Shown piece by piece: positions 9,259 through 17,947 of a stretch of 64,000 bases of DNA (the stretch's first letter is position 1; each line of letters opens with the position of its first letter). A program made the position numbers and the translations under genes. The DNA is from Pseudophaeobacter sp. EL27. Lineage in GTDB: Bacteria; Pseudomonadota; Alphaproteobacteria; Rhodobacterales; Rhodobacteraceae. The stretch lies in the NCBI RefSeq assembly GCF_900313025.1, contig NZ_OMPQ01000009.1, forward strand, positions 62,012 through 126,011, written 5' to 3'. A model generated the notes under the pieces. It was not told the DNA's origin, made no database searches, and was given only the letters and a program-made list of their open reading frames with translations.

Positions 9259-10772
9259 CTGAGGTACTCTTGAGCCTGAAGGGCCTGACCAAGGCCTACC
9301 CCGGCGTGGTGGCCAATGACTCCGTCTCCTTTGATATCGGCGCAGGCGAAGTGCATGCGCTGCTGGGCGAAAACGGCGCCGGAAAATCCACCCTGGTCAA
9401 GATGATCTACGGGTTGGTGAAACCCGACAGCGGCGAGATGCTGCTGCGCGGCGTGCCTTTTGCACCCAGCGAGCCCCGCCAGGCCCGCGCCGATGGGATT
9501 GCAATGGTGTTTCAGCATTTCTCGCTGTTTGACGCGCTCAACGTGGCGGAAAACATTGCCCTGGGCATGGAAAACCCGCCGGCGCTGCGCGATCTGGCAA
9601 CAAAGATTCGCGAAGTATCTGAGGCCTATGGGCTGCCATTGGACCCCTATCGCACTGTTGGCGATCTCTCCGCTGGGGAACGTCAGCGGGTTGAGATCAT
9701 TCGTTGCCTGCTGCAGGATCCAAAGCTGCTGATCATGGATGAACCCACCAGCGTTTTGACCCCGCAAGAGGTCGAAATCCTGTTTCAGACCCTGGAAAAA
9801 CTGCGGGCCGAGGGCACCTCGATCCTCTATATCAGCCATAAGCTGGAAGAAATCCGCACGCTTTGTGATCATGCGACCATCCTGCGCCTTGGCAAAAACG
9901 TCGGTGAGTGTGTTCCCGCAGAGACCTCTGCCAGTGAAATGGCTGAACTGATGGTGGGTGCGGCGCTCACCCCGCCCAAGCGCGGCAATCGTGATTTTGG
10001 CGCTGTGGCGATGGATATTTCCGGCCTATCGGTGCCCTCGCCTTCGGCCTTTGGCACCGCGCTGCGCAATGTACATCTGACCGTGCGCCGCGGCGAGATC
10101 CTTGGCATTGGCGGCGTCGCCGGCAATGGCCAGGATGAGCTGCTCTCGGTGCTGTCTGGCGAGGTACTAACCCAGACAGATGCGGTCAAGCTCGGCGCTG
10201 ATCCCATTGGACACCTTGGCCCTGTGGCGCGGCGCGCGCTTGGCGTGCTGGCGGCTCCCGAAGAGCGTCTGGGCCATGCCGCCGCCCCTGACATGAGCCT
10301 GACTGAAAACGCCATGCTGACCGGGGCCACGCGAGAAGGTCTGGTGAAAAACGGCTTTCTGAAATGGGCCGCTGCCAAAGAATTTGCCGAGCGGGTGATC
10401 GAAGCGTTTGACGTGCGCACCCCAGGGCCTGAGAATGCTGCGCGCTCGCTCTCGGGTGGCAACCTGCAGAAATTTGTCATTGGCCGCGAGGTCTTGCAAC
10501 GCCCCGAGGTTCTGGTGGTGAACCAACCCACCTGGGGGGTGGATGCCTCGGCGGCAGCGGCCATTCGCCAATCCTTGCTGGATCTGGCCGCAGGCGGCGC
10601 CGCAGTCATTTGCATCAGCCAGGATCTGGACGAGCTGATGGAGATTTCAGATAGTTTTGCCGCCCTCAACGAGGGACGGCTGTCGGCGCCGCGTCCGGCA
10701 GAGGGGCTGACGGTGGAAGAGATCGGCCTGATGATGGGCGGCGCTCATGGCATGGAGGTGGCGCATGTTTGA
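9255..10772 (+). CDS. ABC transporter ATPase, two-domain, BMP/nucleoside type
   Basis: A 505-residue fused double ATPase of the sugar/nucleoside (RbsA/YufO) type. The first domain has Walker A GENGAGKST at 38-46, signature LSAGERQRVE near 140 and Walker B LLIMDEP. The second has a degenerate P-loop (GVAGNGQDE), signature LSGGNLQKFVIGRE and the usual degenerate VVNQP Walker B. It begins with GTG at 9255 overlapping the xdhC stop by 4 bases. This coupling to xdhABC suggests that the transporter imports purines or purine nucleosides for the same pathway; the substrate is inferred. Confidence 0.93.
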   Translation: MTEVLLSLKGLTKAYPGVVANDSVSFDIGAGEVHALLGENGAGKSTLVKMIYGLVKPDSGEMLLRGVPFAPSEPRQARADGIAMVFQHFSLFDALNVAENIALGMENPPALRDLATKIREVSEAYGLPLDPYRTVGDLSAGERQRVEIIRCLLQDPKLLIMDEPTSVLTPQEVEILFQTLEKLRAEGTSILYISHKLEEIRTLCDHATILRLGKNVGECVPAETSASEMAELMVGAALTPPKRGNRDFGAVAMDISGLSVPSPSAFGTALRNVHLTVRRGEILGIGGVAGNGQDELLSVLSGEVLTQTDAVKLGADPIGHLGPVARRALGVLAAPEERLGHAAAPDMSLTENAMLTGATREGLVKNGFLKWAAAKEFAERVIEAFDVRTPGPENAARSLSGGNLQKFVIGREVLQRPEVLVVNQPTWGVDASAAAAIRQSLLDLAAGGAAVICISQDLDELMEISDSFAALNEGRLSAPRPAEGLTVEEIGLMMGGAHGMEVAHV

Positions 10773-10787
10773 GACCACTCGCACAAG

Positions 10788-10825
10788 TTTCGCCTTCGGC
10801 GAGAATATTTGGGGAAAGATGATAC
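10788..10825 (+). repeat. Composite repeat: GC hairpin plus conserved tail (copy 1)
   Basis: A CGCC-TTC-GGCG hairpin (about 10791-10801) is followed by GAATATTT-N-GGGAAAGATGAT at 10803-10823. The tail matches 20 of 21 bases of the sequence at 38802-38822. It sits between the ATPase and the first permease inside the operon and supplies a fortuitous in-frame TTG at 10809. It probably belongs to a dispersed Roseobacter repeat family rather than being a gene-specific signal. Confidence 0.55.
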
Positions 10826-10838
10826 AGGGGGCCGCGCA

Positions 10839-11918
10839 ATGATCCGGTTAGAAAAACGGCCACAGCCATCGCGCGCCTGGTCGTTGGCCACGCCGCTGAT
10901 CGCGGTACTGGCCACCATGATTGCCGGCGGGCTGCTCTTTGCACTTCTGGGCAAGGACCCGGTCGAGGCCATCCGTACCATTTTCTGGGAGCCGCTCTTT
11001 GGCGAGTTTTCCTTTTATTACCGCCCCCAACTTCTGGTGAAGGGTGCGCCGCTGGTGCTGATCGCCATTGGTTTGTCGCTTGGGTTCAAGGCGGGCATCT
11101 GGAACATTGGCGCCGAGGGGCAATATATCATGGGCGCCCTGGTTGGCGCAGGCATTGGTCTCGCCTTTTATCCGCTGGAAGCCTGGTATGTCTTTCCGCT
11201 GATGGTGATTGGCGGCGCCTTTGGCGGCTGGCTTTGGGCGATGATCCCGGCCTATCTGAAGACCCGCTTTGGCACCAATGAGATCCTGGTGTCCTTGATG
11301 CTGGTCTATGTCGCCGAACAGTTCCTTGCCTCCATGTCGCTGGGATTAATGCGCAATCCAGAAGGCCACGGCTTTCCCGGTTCGCGCAATTTCAACAGCT
11401 ATGAGGGCGCCAGCAGCTGGATTAATGAAAACGCTGGCATGCACTGGGGCGTGGTTGCCGCCCTCATTGCGGTGATCTTTGCCTATGTGCTCTTGAACCG
11501 CCACATGGTGGGCTATCACATCCGGCTTACCGGCGAAGCGCCTCGTGCGGCCAAGTTTGCCGGGGTGAACCCGGCCCGCCTAATCCTGTTCTGCCTTGGC
11601 ACCTCTGGCATGCTGGCCGGGCTTGCCGGGTTGTTCGAGGTCTCTGGTCCCTCGGGGCAGGTCTCGATCGATTTCAACGTCGGCTATGGGTTTACCGCCA
11701 TTATCGTCGCCTTCCTGGGACGATTGCACCCGGTGGGTATCCTGCTGGCGGGCGGGCTGATGGCGCTGACTTACATTGGCGGTGATATTGCCCAGTCGAA
11801 CCTGCAACTGCCCTCTGCCGCCATTCAGGTGTTCCAGGGAATGCTCTTGTTCTTCCTCTTGGCCTTTGACCTTCTGACCAATTTCCGCATCTCGCTTGGC
11901 AAACCGGAGGTCGCGTAA
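10839..11918 (+). CDS. ABC transporter permease (BMP/nucleoside type)
   Basis: A 359-residue inner-membrane permease of the BPD_transp_2 (branched-chain/sugar) family, with eight to ten hydrophobic segments (for example AVLATMIAGGLLFALLG near 20-36 and VLIAIGLSLGFKAGIWNIGAEGQ near 70-92). The GIWNIGAEGQ stretch is typical of the first permease of BMP-dependent nucleoside importers. ATG 10839 follows CAGGGGG by about 8 bases. The stop overlaps the next permease start by one base. Confidence 0.92.
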   Translation: MIRLEKRPQPSRAWSLATPLIAVLATMIAGGLLFALLGKDPVEAIRTIFWEPLFGEFSFYYRPQLLVKGAPLVLIAIGLSLGFKAGIWNIGAEGQYIMGALVGAGIGLAFYPLEAWYVFPLMVIGGAFGGWLWAMIPAYLKTRFGTNEILVSLMLVYVAEQFLASMSLGLMRNPEGHGFPGSRNFNSYEGASSWINENAGMHWGVVAALIAVIFAYVLLNRHMVGYHIRLTGEAPRAAKFAGVNPARLILFCLGTSGMLAGLAGLFEVSGPSGQVSIDFNVGYGFTAIIVAFLGRLHPVGILLAGGLMALTYIGGDIAQSNLQLPSAAIQVFQGMLLFFLLAFDLLTNFRISLGKPEVA

Positions 11919-12838
11919 TGGATCTTTCTGCAATTAACCCGATCCTGCTTGTCGCCTCACTGATGGTGGCCGCAACACCGCTGCTGTTTGCCGCTATTGG
12001 CGAATTGGTGGTGGAGAAATCCGGGGTGCTGAACCTCGGGGTTGAGGGGATGATGATCATTGGCGCTGTGGCAGGTTTTGCCACCGCTGTTGAGAGCGGC
12101 TCTCCTATGTTGGGCTTTGTGGCCGCTGCCGGGGCTGGTGCTGGGCTCTCGGTCCTGTTTGCGGTGCTGACGCAATATGCCCAGGCCAATCAGGTGGCCT
12201 CTGGCCTGTCGCTGACGCTATTTGGTCTCGGACTCTCAGCCCTGATGGGGCAGAGCTATGTCGGCATCAAACCGCCGCAGATGCAGAAACTGGATATTCC
12301 GGTGTTGAGCGATCTGCCGGTGGTCGGCCCGATCCTCTTTGGTCATGATCTGATGCTCTATGTAGCGCTGGGGGTGATCACTGCCGTCTGGGCCGTGATC
12401 AAGTTCAGCCGTATCGGTTTGGTGCTGCGCGCCGTCGGTGAAAACCACGATGCCGCCCATGCGTTGGGGTACAAGGTTGTGCGTATCCGCATCATGGCCA
12501 TCATGTTTGGCGGGGCCTGTGCCGGGCTAGGCGGCGCCTACATCAGCCTGATCCGCGTGCCACAATGGACCGAAGGCATGACGGCGGGCATTGGCTGGAT
12601 TGCCCTGGCCCTGGTGGTCTTTGCCAGCTGGAAGCCCTGGCGGGTGCTGCTGGGTGCCTATCTTTTTGGCGGTGTCACCGTTGTGCAGCTCAATCTTCAG
12701 GCCGCAGGCGTTGCCATCCCGGTAGAGTATCTGGCAATGTCGCCCTATCTGATCACCATTCTGGTGCTTGTCATCCTATCGGCCGACAAAAGCAGCGCAC
12801 CGGCTGCTTTGGGCCGAAACTTCCACGCCGCGCGCTGA
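11918..12838 (+). CDS. ABC transporter permease (BMP/nucleoside type), second subunit
   Basis: A 306-residue hydrophobic protein, partner of the preceding permease. The N-terminal VASLMVAATPLLFAAIGELV and VLNLGVEGMMIIGAVAGF stretches are characteristic of the second permease in these systems, where VLNLGVEG mirrors NIGAEG of the first. It begins with ATG overlapping the upstream stop (TAATG). The two permeases, the double ATPase and the periplasmic protein downstream make a complete importer. Confidence 0.92.
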   Translation: MDLSAINPILLVASLMVAATPLLFAAIGELVVEKSGVLNLGVEGMMIIGAVAGFATAVESGSPMLGFVAAAGAGAGLSVLFAVLTQYAQANQVASGLSLTLFGLGLSALMGQSYVGIKPPQMQKLDIPVLSDLPVVGPILFGHDLMLYVALGVITAVWAVIKFSRIGLVLRAVGENHDAAHALGYKVVRIRIMAIMFGGACAGLGGAYISLIRVPQWTEGMTAGIGWIALALVVFASWKPWRVLLGAYLFGGVTVVQLNLQAAGVAIPVEYLAMSPYLITILVLVILSADKSSAPAALGRNFHAAR

Positions 12839-12917
12839 CTGTCAGCGCCTGGCCTACGACTTGTCCGGGGCTAAGTCTCCCGGGCACAATTAAAAACCAA
12901 CTCGGGGGATCCCTTTG

Positions 12918-13991
12918 ATGAAACTGACTAATCTTATGACCAGCGCCGCTATGGCCTTTGGTCTTGCAACCGCAGCCCTGGCTGATGATCCGACCAAAGT
13001 CGGCTTTGTTTACGTTGGCCCAGTGGGTGACGGCGGCTGGACCTATGAGCACGACCAGGGCCGCAAGGCGGTTGTTGCCGAATTTGGCGACAAGGTCGAA
13101 ACTGTCTATGTTGAAAACGTCGCAGAAGGCCCCGATGCCGAGCGAGTGATCACCCAGATGGCCCTGCAGGGTGCCGACCTGATCTTCACCACCTCCTTTG
13201 GTTACATGGATCCCACCATCAACGTGGCGGCCAAATTCCCCAATGTGCGTTTTGAGCACGCCACCGGCTACAAGCAGGCCGACAACGTCGCCACCTATTC
13301 GGCGCGTTTCTACGAGGGCCGCGCGGTGCAGGGCACCATCGCGGGGAATATGACCAAGAGCAACATCGTGGGCTACATCGGCTCCTACCCGATCCCCGAA
13401 GTGATCCGCGGCATCAACTCTGCCTATATTCACGCCAAGAAAGTGAACCCCGACGTTGAGTTCAAAATCGTCTGGGCCTTCACCTGGTTTGACCCCGCCA
13501 AAGAGGCCGACGCTGCCAAGGTTCTGATCGAACAGGGCGCGGACGTGATCCTGCAGCACACCGATTCCACCGCGCCACAGGCAGCGGCTCAGGCTGCTGG
13601 CAACGTGATCACCTTTGGTCAGGCCTCCGATATGGCCGAGTATGGCCCACTGCCACGGGTTTCTTCGATCATCGATGACTGGGCGCCCTACTACATCGCC
13701 CGCACCCAGGCCGTCATGGATGGCACCTGGGCCAGCGGCAACACCTGGGACGGCATTGGCGCCGGCATGGTTGGCATCGGTGAAATCTCCGACTCGGTTC
13801 CTGCTGATGTAAAAGAAGCTGCCCTGGCAATGAAAGCCGCCCTGGCGGATGGCTCCTACCACGCCTTCACCGGCCCTATCAACAAACAGGACGGTTCGGC
13901 TTGGCTGGCCGAGGGTGAAGTTGCAGATGACGGCACCCTGGCTGGTATGAGCTTCTATGTCGAAGGCATCGAAGGCGACATCCCGCAGTAA
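12918..13991 (+). CDS. BMP-family periplasmic substrate-binding protein
   Basis: A 357-residue secreted binding protein. Residues 1-23 (MKLTNLM...TAALA) form a cleavable signal peptide with an ALA-D site; there is no lipobox cysteine, so it is likely soluble in the periplasm. The BMP/PnrA domain begins KVGFVYVGPVGDGGWTYEHDQG, typical of receptors for nucleosides and purines. ATG 12918 follows GGGGGAT by about 8 bases. It ends the seven-gene xdh/transport run and is followed by a strong terminator. Confidence 0.92.
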   Translation: MKLTNLMTSAAMAFGLATAALADDPTKVGFVYVGPVGDGGWTYEHDQGRKAVVAEFGDKVETVYVENVAEGPDAERVITQMALQGADLIFTTSFGYMDPTINVAAKFPNVRFEHATGYKQADNVATYSARFYEGRAVQGTIAGNMTKSNIVGYIGSYPIPEVIRGINSAYIHAKKVNPDVEFKIVWAFTWFDPAKEADAAKVLIEQGADVILQHTDSTAPQAAAQAAGNVITFGQASDMAEYGPLPRVSSIIDDWAPYYIARTQAVMDGTWASGNTWDGIGAGMVGIGEISDSVPADVKEAALAMKAALADGSYHAFTGPINKQDGSAWLAEGEVADDGTLAGMSFYVEGIEGDIPQ

Positions 13992-14014
13992 GCGTCCTCT
14001 ATCGACAGATGTAG

Positions 14015-14045
14015 AAAGGCCCGCCAATTGGCGGGCCTTTTTCTT
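14015..14045 (+). terminator. Rho-independent terminator after the xdh/BMP operon
   Basis: A perfect 11-bp stem, AAAGGCCCGCC-AATT-GGCGGGCCTTT, at 14015-14040 runs into TTTTCTTT. It lies 24 bases after the binding-protein stop. The convergent HlyD gene ends at 14079, so it may also work in reverse. Confidence 0.9.
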
Positions 14046-14078
14046 TGTACTGTCAAACACCTTGCCTGAGATGACTGC

Positions 14079-15314
14079 TTAGTGGCCTGAGAACACAAGG
14101 GTTTGGACGGGCAACAGTAGCATCTGCAAGCGCAGCAAGAGCGCATGCACCACACCAACGGTATCAACCATGTGCAAAAAGGCCCATTCCCCCAGCCCCA
14201 AAGAGGGATCTGACAGCCGATCATGATTGTAGGTATAGGCATTCGCCAAACAGGTGCTGCCTGGCGGAATATCATCAGCCTGCCCCGCATAGAGCGGCTC
14301 GAGATAGACCGTCACAGTCCCCGGGCGCGGGTTGTCCTGCGGGTCACGCAGCTGATCAGAGGGACGGACCTGCCCCGAGGGGATCACATCCTGAATTTCA
14401 ACCACCACCATCGGAATAACCGTGAAAGGCTTGCTGAGACAGCCCATCTCGGCAAACATTCCCGGCTTAATTACATTCGCAGTCAACTGGCCAAACCCGG
14501 CAACAAAGCGATCCCGTTCCACATGTTCCTGTGGCACCAGAATGCCCGCCGGACGCAGCAAGGGGCTGACAAAGTCACCAGCCTGCAAGGCAAATTGCTC
14601 TACCCGCCCGGATACGCCAGCGACAACGGTTGTCTTGGCCAACTCGACCTCAGCCTGTTCCAGAGCTGCGATAGCGCTGCTCCGTTGGGCTGGGATCAAA
14701 ACGGTGATGTTTTCCTGCACGGATGCTTGTCTGGCGCGTGCGGCTTCCAGCTCACCTTCTCGCTGTGCGACTAGGTTTTGCAGCCGCTCGATCTCTGCCT
14801 CGCGCACCGCAGTTGAACCGCGTTCCCGAAGGGTCACATTGCGCTCCAGGTCTTCCTGCGCCTGACGCAGAACGGCCGCAACCTGGGACACCCCGGCGCT
14901 GGCCGCTGCAAGGTCAGTGGCCGCGACGGCTAGCCCGGCCTCAATCTCGGCTATCTTGGCTTTTGCAGTCTCGACTGCGGCCTCCTGGCTGCTGGCATCC
15001 AACCGGAAGAGCACCTCGCCGGCCTGGACATATTGATTGTTCACCACATTCACTGCCGCAACACGCCCACCTGCCTCGGGTAGGATCGTGACGGTGCGAA
15101 AGTAAGAGGCCACCCGCGTGGTTGCCGGATGATAGTAGAAAATCGTGGTGATCAAGGCGACTGTCAGCACAAAGCAGGCGGTGATACCAAAACGCAACTC
15201 ATACCAGACCGAGAAGAAATTTATTTCGTGGCCAATCCGTTTACCCTGCCGATAGCGGCGGAAAAGGTAGTCTGGCAGCACGGTCAACAGAGAGCAGATC
15301 AACAGTTCCAGCAT
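14079..15314 (-). CDS. HlyD/EmrA-type membrane fusion (periplasmic adaptor) protein
   Basis: A 411-residue adaptor with hydrophobic segments near 1-14 and 48-66 (ITACFVLTVALITTIFYYH). A lipoyl/barrel-sandwich start (RTVTILPEAGGRVAAVNVVNNQYVQAGEVLFRLD) is near 90-125, a long alpha-helical hairpin rich in Ala, Glu and Gln spans about 130-235, and the returning half-motif is VVAGVSGRVEQFALQAGDFV. It resembles the YibH/YiaV adaptors, which pair with a small membrane protein instead of a full pump. That pairing is seen here with the upstream gene. Its substrate is unknown and no outer-membrane channel is nearby. Confidence 0.82.
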   Translation of the reverse strand: MLELLICSLLTVLPDYLFRRYRQGKRIGHEINFFSVWYELRFGITACFVLTVALITTIFYYHPATTRVASYFRTVTILPEAGGRVAAVNVVNNQYVQAGEVLFRLDASSQEAAVETAKAKIAEIEAGLAVAATDLAAASAGVSQVAAVLRQAQEDLERNVTLRERGSTAVREAEIERLQNLVAQREGELEAARARQASVQENITVLIPAQRSSAIAALEQAEVELAKTTVVAGVSGRVEQFALQAGDFVSPLLRPAGILVPQEHVERDRFVAGFGQLTANVIKPGMFAEMGCLSKPFTVIPMVVVEIQDVIPSGQVRPSDQLRDPQDNPRPGTVTVYLEPLYAGQADDIPPGSTCLANAYTYNHDRLSDPSLGLGEWAFLHMVDTVGVVHALLLRLQMLLLPVQTLVFSGH

Positions 15315-15317
15315 GGG

Positions 15318-15752
15318 TCAGCCCTCCTCTGCTTGGGGTTTGGCGGGATCGGGGGATGACACCTTTTCTGAAACGGTAGGCACAGGAACCTCTTCTGGCC
15401 CTATTTCATTTGGCTCCAATCGTTTCAGGGACCCAGCGATTGATTGGATGGGGGTCAGAAAATCAGGCATCCGGAAGGCGGCGATCACAATGGCCGCAAC
15501 CCAGAACAGATTGTTATGAGTGAACAGAGCCATCACCGACAAAATACCGATCAGCTGAAACTGCATATGATTGTCGGTATGCGCCATCTTTTCAGGCAAG
15601 GCGTGCAGCGTGAAATACAAAGCACCAATGCCCATGATCAAAACAATGGTGAACACAGCCATGACCGTAAACAGGGGGTCACTGCCATCCGCTCCCGGCA
15701 GGTAACCCGGAACATGGCCATGCGCCATGTGATGTAGATCGGGGTTGCTCAA
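15318..15752 (-). CDS. Small inner-membrane partner of the HlyD-type adaptor
   Basis: A 144-residue protein with three hydrophobic spans (about 24-46, 60-73 and 76-88), a histidine-rich N-terminus (HHMAHGHVPG) and an acidic, proline-rich tail. I place the start at TTG 15752 because GGAGGA lies 6 bases upstream; the next ATG is eight codons in. It ends 3 bases before the adaptor gene, so the two form an operon. It recalls the DUF3302-type proteins that accompany YiaV/YibH adaptors, but the similarity is by context and topology only. Confidence 0.65.
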   Translation of the reverse strand: MSNPDLHHMAHGHVPGYLPGADGSDPLFTVMAVFTIVLIMGIGALYFTLHALPEKMAHTDNHMQFQLIGILSVMALFTHNNLFWVAAIVIAAFRMPDFLTPIQSIAGSLKRLEPNEIGPEEVPVPTVSEKVSSPDPAKPQAEEG

Positions 15753-15923
15753 AATAGGTCCTCCAAAACAAAAAAGAGAAATCACTCTAATGTTACTCTG
15801 GCACAAGTTGGTGCTTTCACAGAGTTCTTTTCTGAGCGCCTGCCTGGCAAAAGTCGTGAAACAATTGCATCAGCGCGCAAATAGCGGCTTTTCCCCGGGC
15901 TGCTGCCATGCAAAGTTTCGCCT

Positions 15924-16871
15924 ATGACCAGAACCCTCACCAGCCCCGATGGAACCCCTGCCAGCTGCTTTGCCTTTGGCACAATGCAGTTTGGTGGCCG
16001 CGCCGATGCCGCACAATCAGCCGAGATTTATGCGGCTTGTCGTACAGCCGGTATCACCCATTTTGACACTGCTTGGGTCTATACGGATGGCCGCAGCGAA
16101 GAGATCCTTGGCGACCTCATCAAGGCTGAGCGCGATGAGCTGATCATCGCCAGCAAGGTCGGCTATACTGGCGGCGCCGGACCGGACAATATGCAGGCGC
16201 AGTTTGACACCAGCCGCTCCCGCCTGGGGCTCGATTGTATCGATATTCTCTATCTGCACCGCTTTGACGCGGACACCGATCTGCGCGTCACGCTGGAGTG
16301 GTTTGCGTCACGCAAACAGGCAGGGGACATTCGCTACATCGGTCTGTCGAACTTTGCCGCCTGGCAGGTGATGAAGGCGCAGATGCTGGGGGCTGATCTG
16401 GGTTTTGCGACGGATATCCTGCAACCAATGTATTCGCTGGTGAAACGTCAGGCCGAAGTGGAAATCCTGCCCATGTGCGCAGATCAGAGTATCGCTGTTG
16501 CTCCCTATTCCCCCCTGGGGGGCGGTTTGCTGACTGGCAAATATGTCACGGGAGGCGAGGGCCGTCTCAGCGAAGACGCCCGCTACAACAGCCGCTATGG
16601 CCAGACCTGGATGCACGACACCGCACGCGGCCTCAGCGCCCTGGCCCAAGAGCTCGGCGTCTCGCCAGCGACGCTGGCGGTGGCCTGGGCAGCGGCGCAT
16701 CCCAGCGCGCCGATGCCGATCATCTCTGGCCGCAACGTAGAACAGATCGCCCCCTCACTTGCGGCACTGGATTTTCAAATGGATGCTGACCTGTATCAGC
16801 AGATTTCCGACCTGAGCCCGCGCCCTGCCCCGGCGACAGACCGCTTGGAAGAACAGGAGCTGGGCGCATGA
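15924..16871 (+). CDS. Aldo/keto reductase
   Basis: A 315-residue NADPH-dependent aldo/keto reductase of the KCNAB/Tas-like branch. The tetrad can be read as Asp and Tyr in HFDTAWVYTDGRSEE, Lys in IIASKVGY and His in DILYLHRFD. The C-terminal cofactor region is near ISGRNVEQIAPSL. The natural substrate cannot be deduced. It is translationally coupled (ATGA overlap) to the flavoprotein gene that follows. Confidence 0.9.
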   Translation: MTRTLTSPDGTPASCFAFGTMQFGGRADAAQSAEIYAACRTAGITHFDTAWVYTDGRSEEILGDLIKAERDELIIASKVGYTGGAGPDNMQAQFDTSRSRLGLDCIDILYLHRFDADTDLRVTLEWFASRKQAGDIRYIGLSNFAAWQVMKAQMLGADLGFATDILQPMYSLVKRQAEVEILPMCADQSIAVAPYSPLGGGLLTGKYVTGGEGRLSEDARYNSRYGQTWMHDTARGLSALAQELGVSPATLAVAWAAAHPSAPMPIISGRNVEQIAPSLAALDFQMDADLYQQISDLSPRPAPATDRLEEQELGA

Positions 16872-17947
16872 CATGTGACTTTTTGATTATTGGTGGCGGC
16901 ATCGCCGGCGCCAGCGCCGCTGCCCGCCTGTCAGAGCTGGGGCATGTTGTCCTGCTGGAGATGGAAGAGGCCCTTGGTTACCATGCCTCGGGGCGTTCAG
17001 CCGCGATGTTTGAGGAAAACTATGGTCCCCCGGCTGTGGTGGCTCTGAACAAGGCCAGTGCCGACTACCACCACAGCGCAAATGGTGGCTACCTGACGCC
17101 GCGCGGGTTGATGTTGGTCTCGGGTCCGGATCAGGAGCAACAGTTTCGCGAGGACATCAAGGAACTCGACCTCGAGGAAATCAGCTTTGCCGAGGCACAG
17201 GCCCGCATACCAATCCTGAACCCAAAAACTGTCACCCATGCAGGCCTGCATCTGGCGGCGCAGGATCTGGATACCGACCGAATGGTGCAGGATTTTGCCA
17301 AGGCCGCGCGCAGCAATGGCGGCAAGGTTATCACCCGCGCTCAGGTCACAGAGATCAGCCGCAGCCCAACAGGCTGGCAGGTCGAGGCCGGTGGCGAAAA
17401 CTATGAGGCCAAACAGCTGGTCAATGCCGCAGGCGCCTGGGTTGATGAAATCGCCGCTATGGCAGGTGTTGCGCCAATTGGAATTGCGCCACGCCGCCGC
17501 TCCATGGCGCGACTGCCAGCACCGGGTGGCCATGACGTCACCAAATGGCCGATGCTGATGGGTGTTGGCGAGAGCTGGTACGCCAAACCCGATGCAGGCA
17601 AATTGCTGGTCTCGCCAGCGGATGCCGATCTGGTTGCCCCCCATGATGCCTATGCTGATGATATGGTGCTGGCCGAGGGGCTGGCCCGCTATGAAGAAAT
17701 GGTCACCACCCCGGTGACTCGGGTTGAAAGCAACTGGGCCGGGCTGCGCAGCTTCTCCCCCGATGGGTCCCTCGTGCTGGGACCGGACCCGGATCGACCT
17801 GATTTCATCTGGTGTGCAGCGCAGGGCGGTTACGGATTTCAGACCGCCCCAGCCGCCTCGCGCCTGTTGGCAGATATCCTCGGCGGACGCAGTTCAGAAC
17901 TGGACGCCGCAAGCCGCTCAGCCCTTTCCCCGGCGAGGCTGCGCTGA
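16868..17947 (+). CDS. DAO-family FAD-dependent amine/amino-acid oxidoreductase
   Basis: A 359-residue flavoprotein of the D-amino-acid oxidase/glycine oxidase superfamily. It opens with the dinucleotide-binding DFLIIGGGIAGASAAARLSELGHVVLLE (residues 4-31). It ends with the second FAD contact region WCAAQGGYGFQTAPAASRLLADI. HASGRSAAMF near 40 is typical of dehydrogenases that act on N-substituted glycine or proline. It overlaps its neighbours on both sides by 4 and 1 bases, so the three gene products are made together; the substrate is unknown. Confidence 0.88.
   Translation: MTCDFLIIGGGIAGASAAARLSELGHVVLLEMEEALGYHASGRSAAMFEENYGPPAVVALNKASADYHHSANGGYLTPRGLMLVSGPDQEQQFREDIKELDLEEISFAEAQARIPILNPKTVTHAGLHLAAQDLDTDRMVQDFAKAARSNGGKVITRAQVTEISRSPTGWQVEAGGENYEAKQLVNAAGAWVDEIAAMAGVAPIGIAPRRRSMARLPAPGGHDVTKWPMLMGVGESWYAKPDAGKLLVSPADADLVAPHDAYADDMVLAEGLARYEEMVTTPVTRVESNWAGLRSFSPDGSLVLGPDPDRPDFIWCAAQGGYGFQTAPAASRLLADILGGRSSELDAASRSALSPARLR

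Noticed and set aside
12771-14060. 429-residue minus-strand open frame over the BMP gene
   Set aside because: It is the antisense shadow of a well-supported periplasmic protein with a signal peptide and family motifs; its composition is His/Gly-rich and it has no family likeness.
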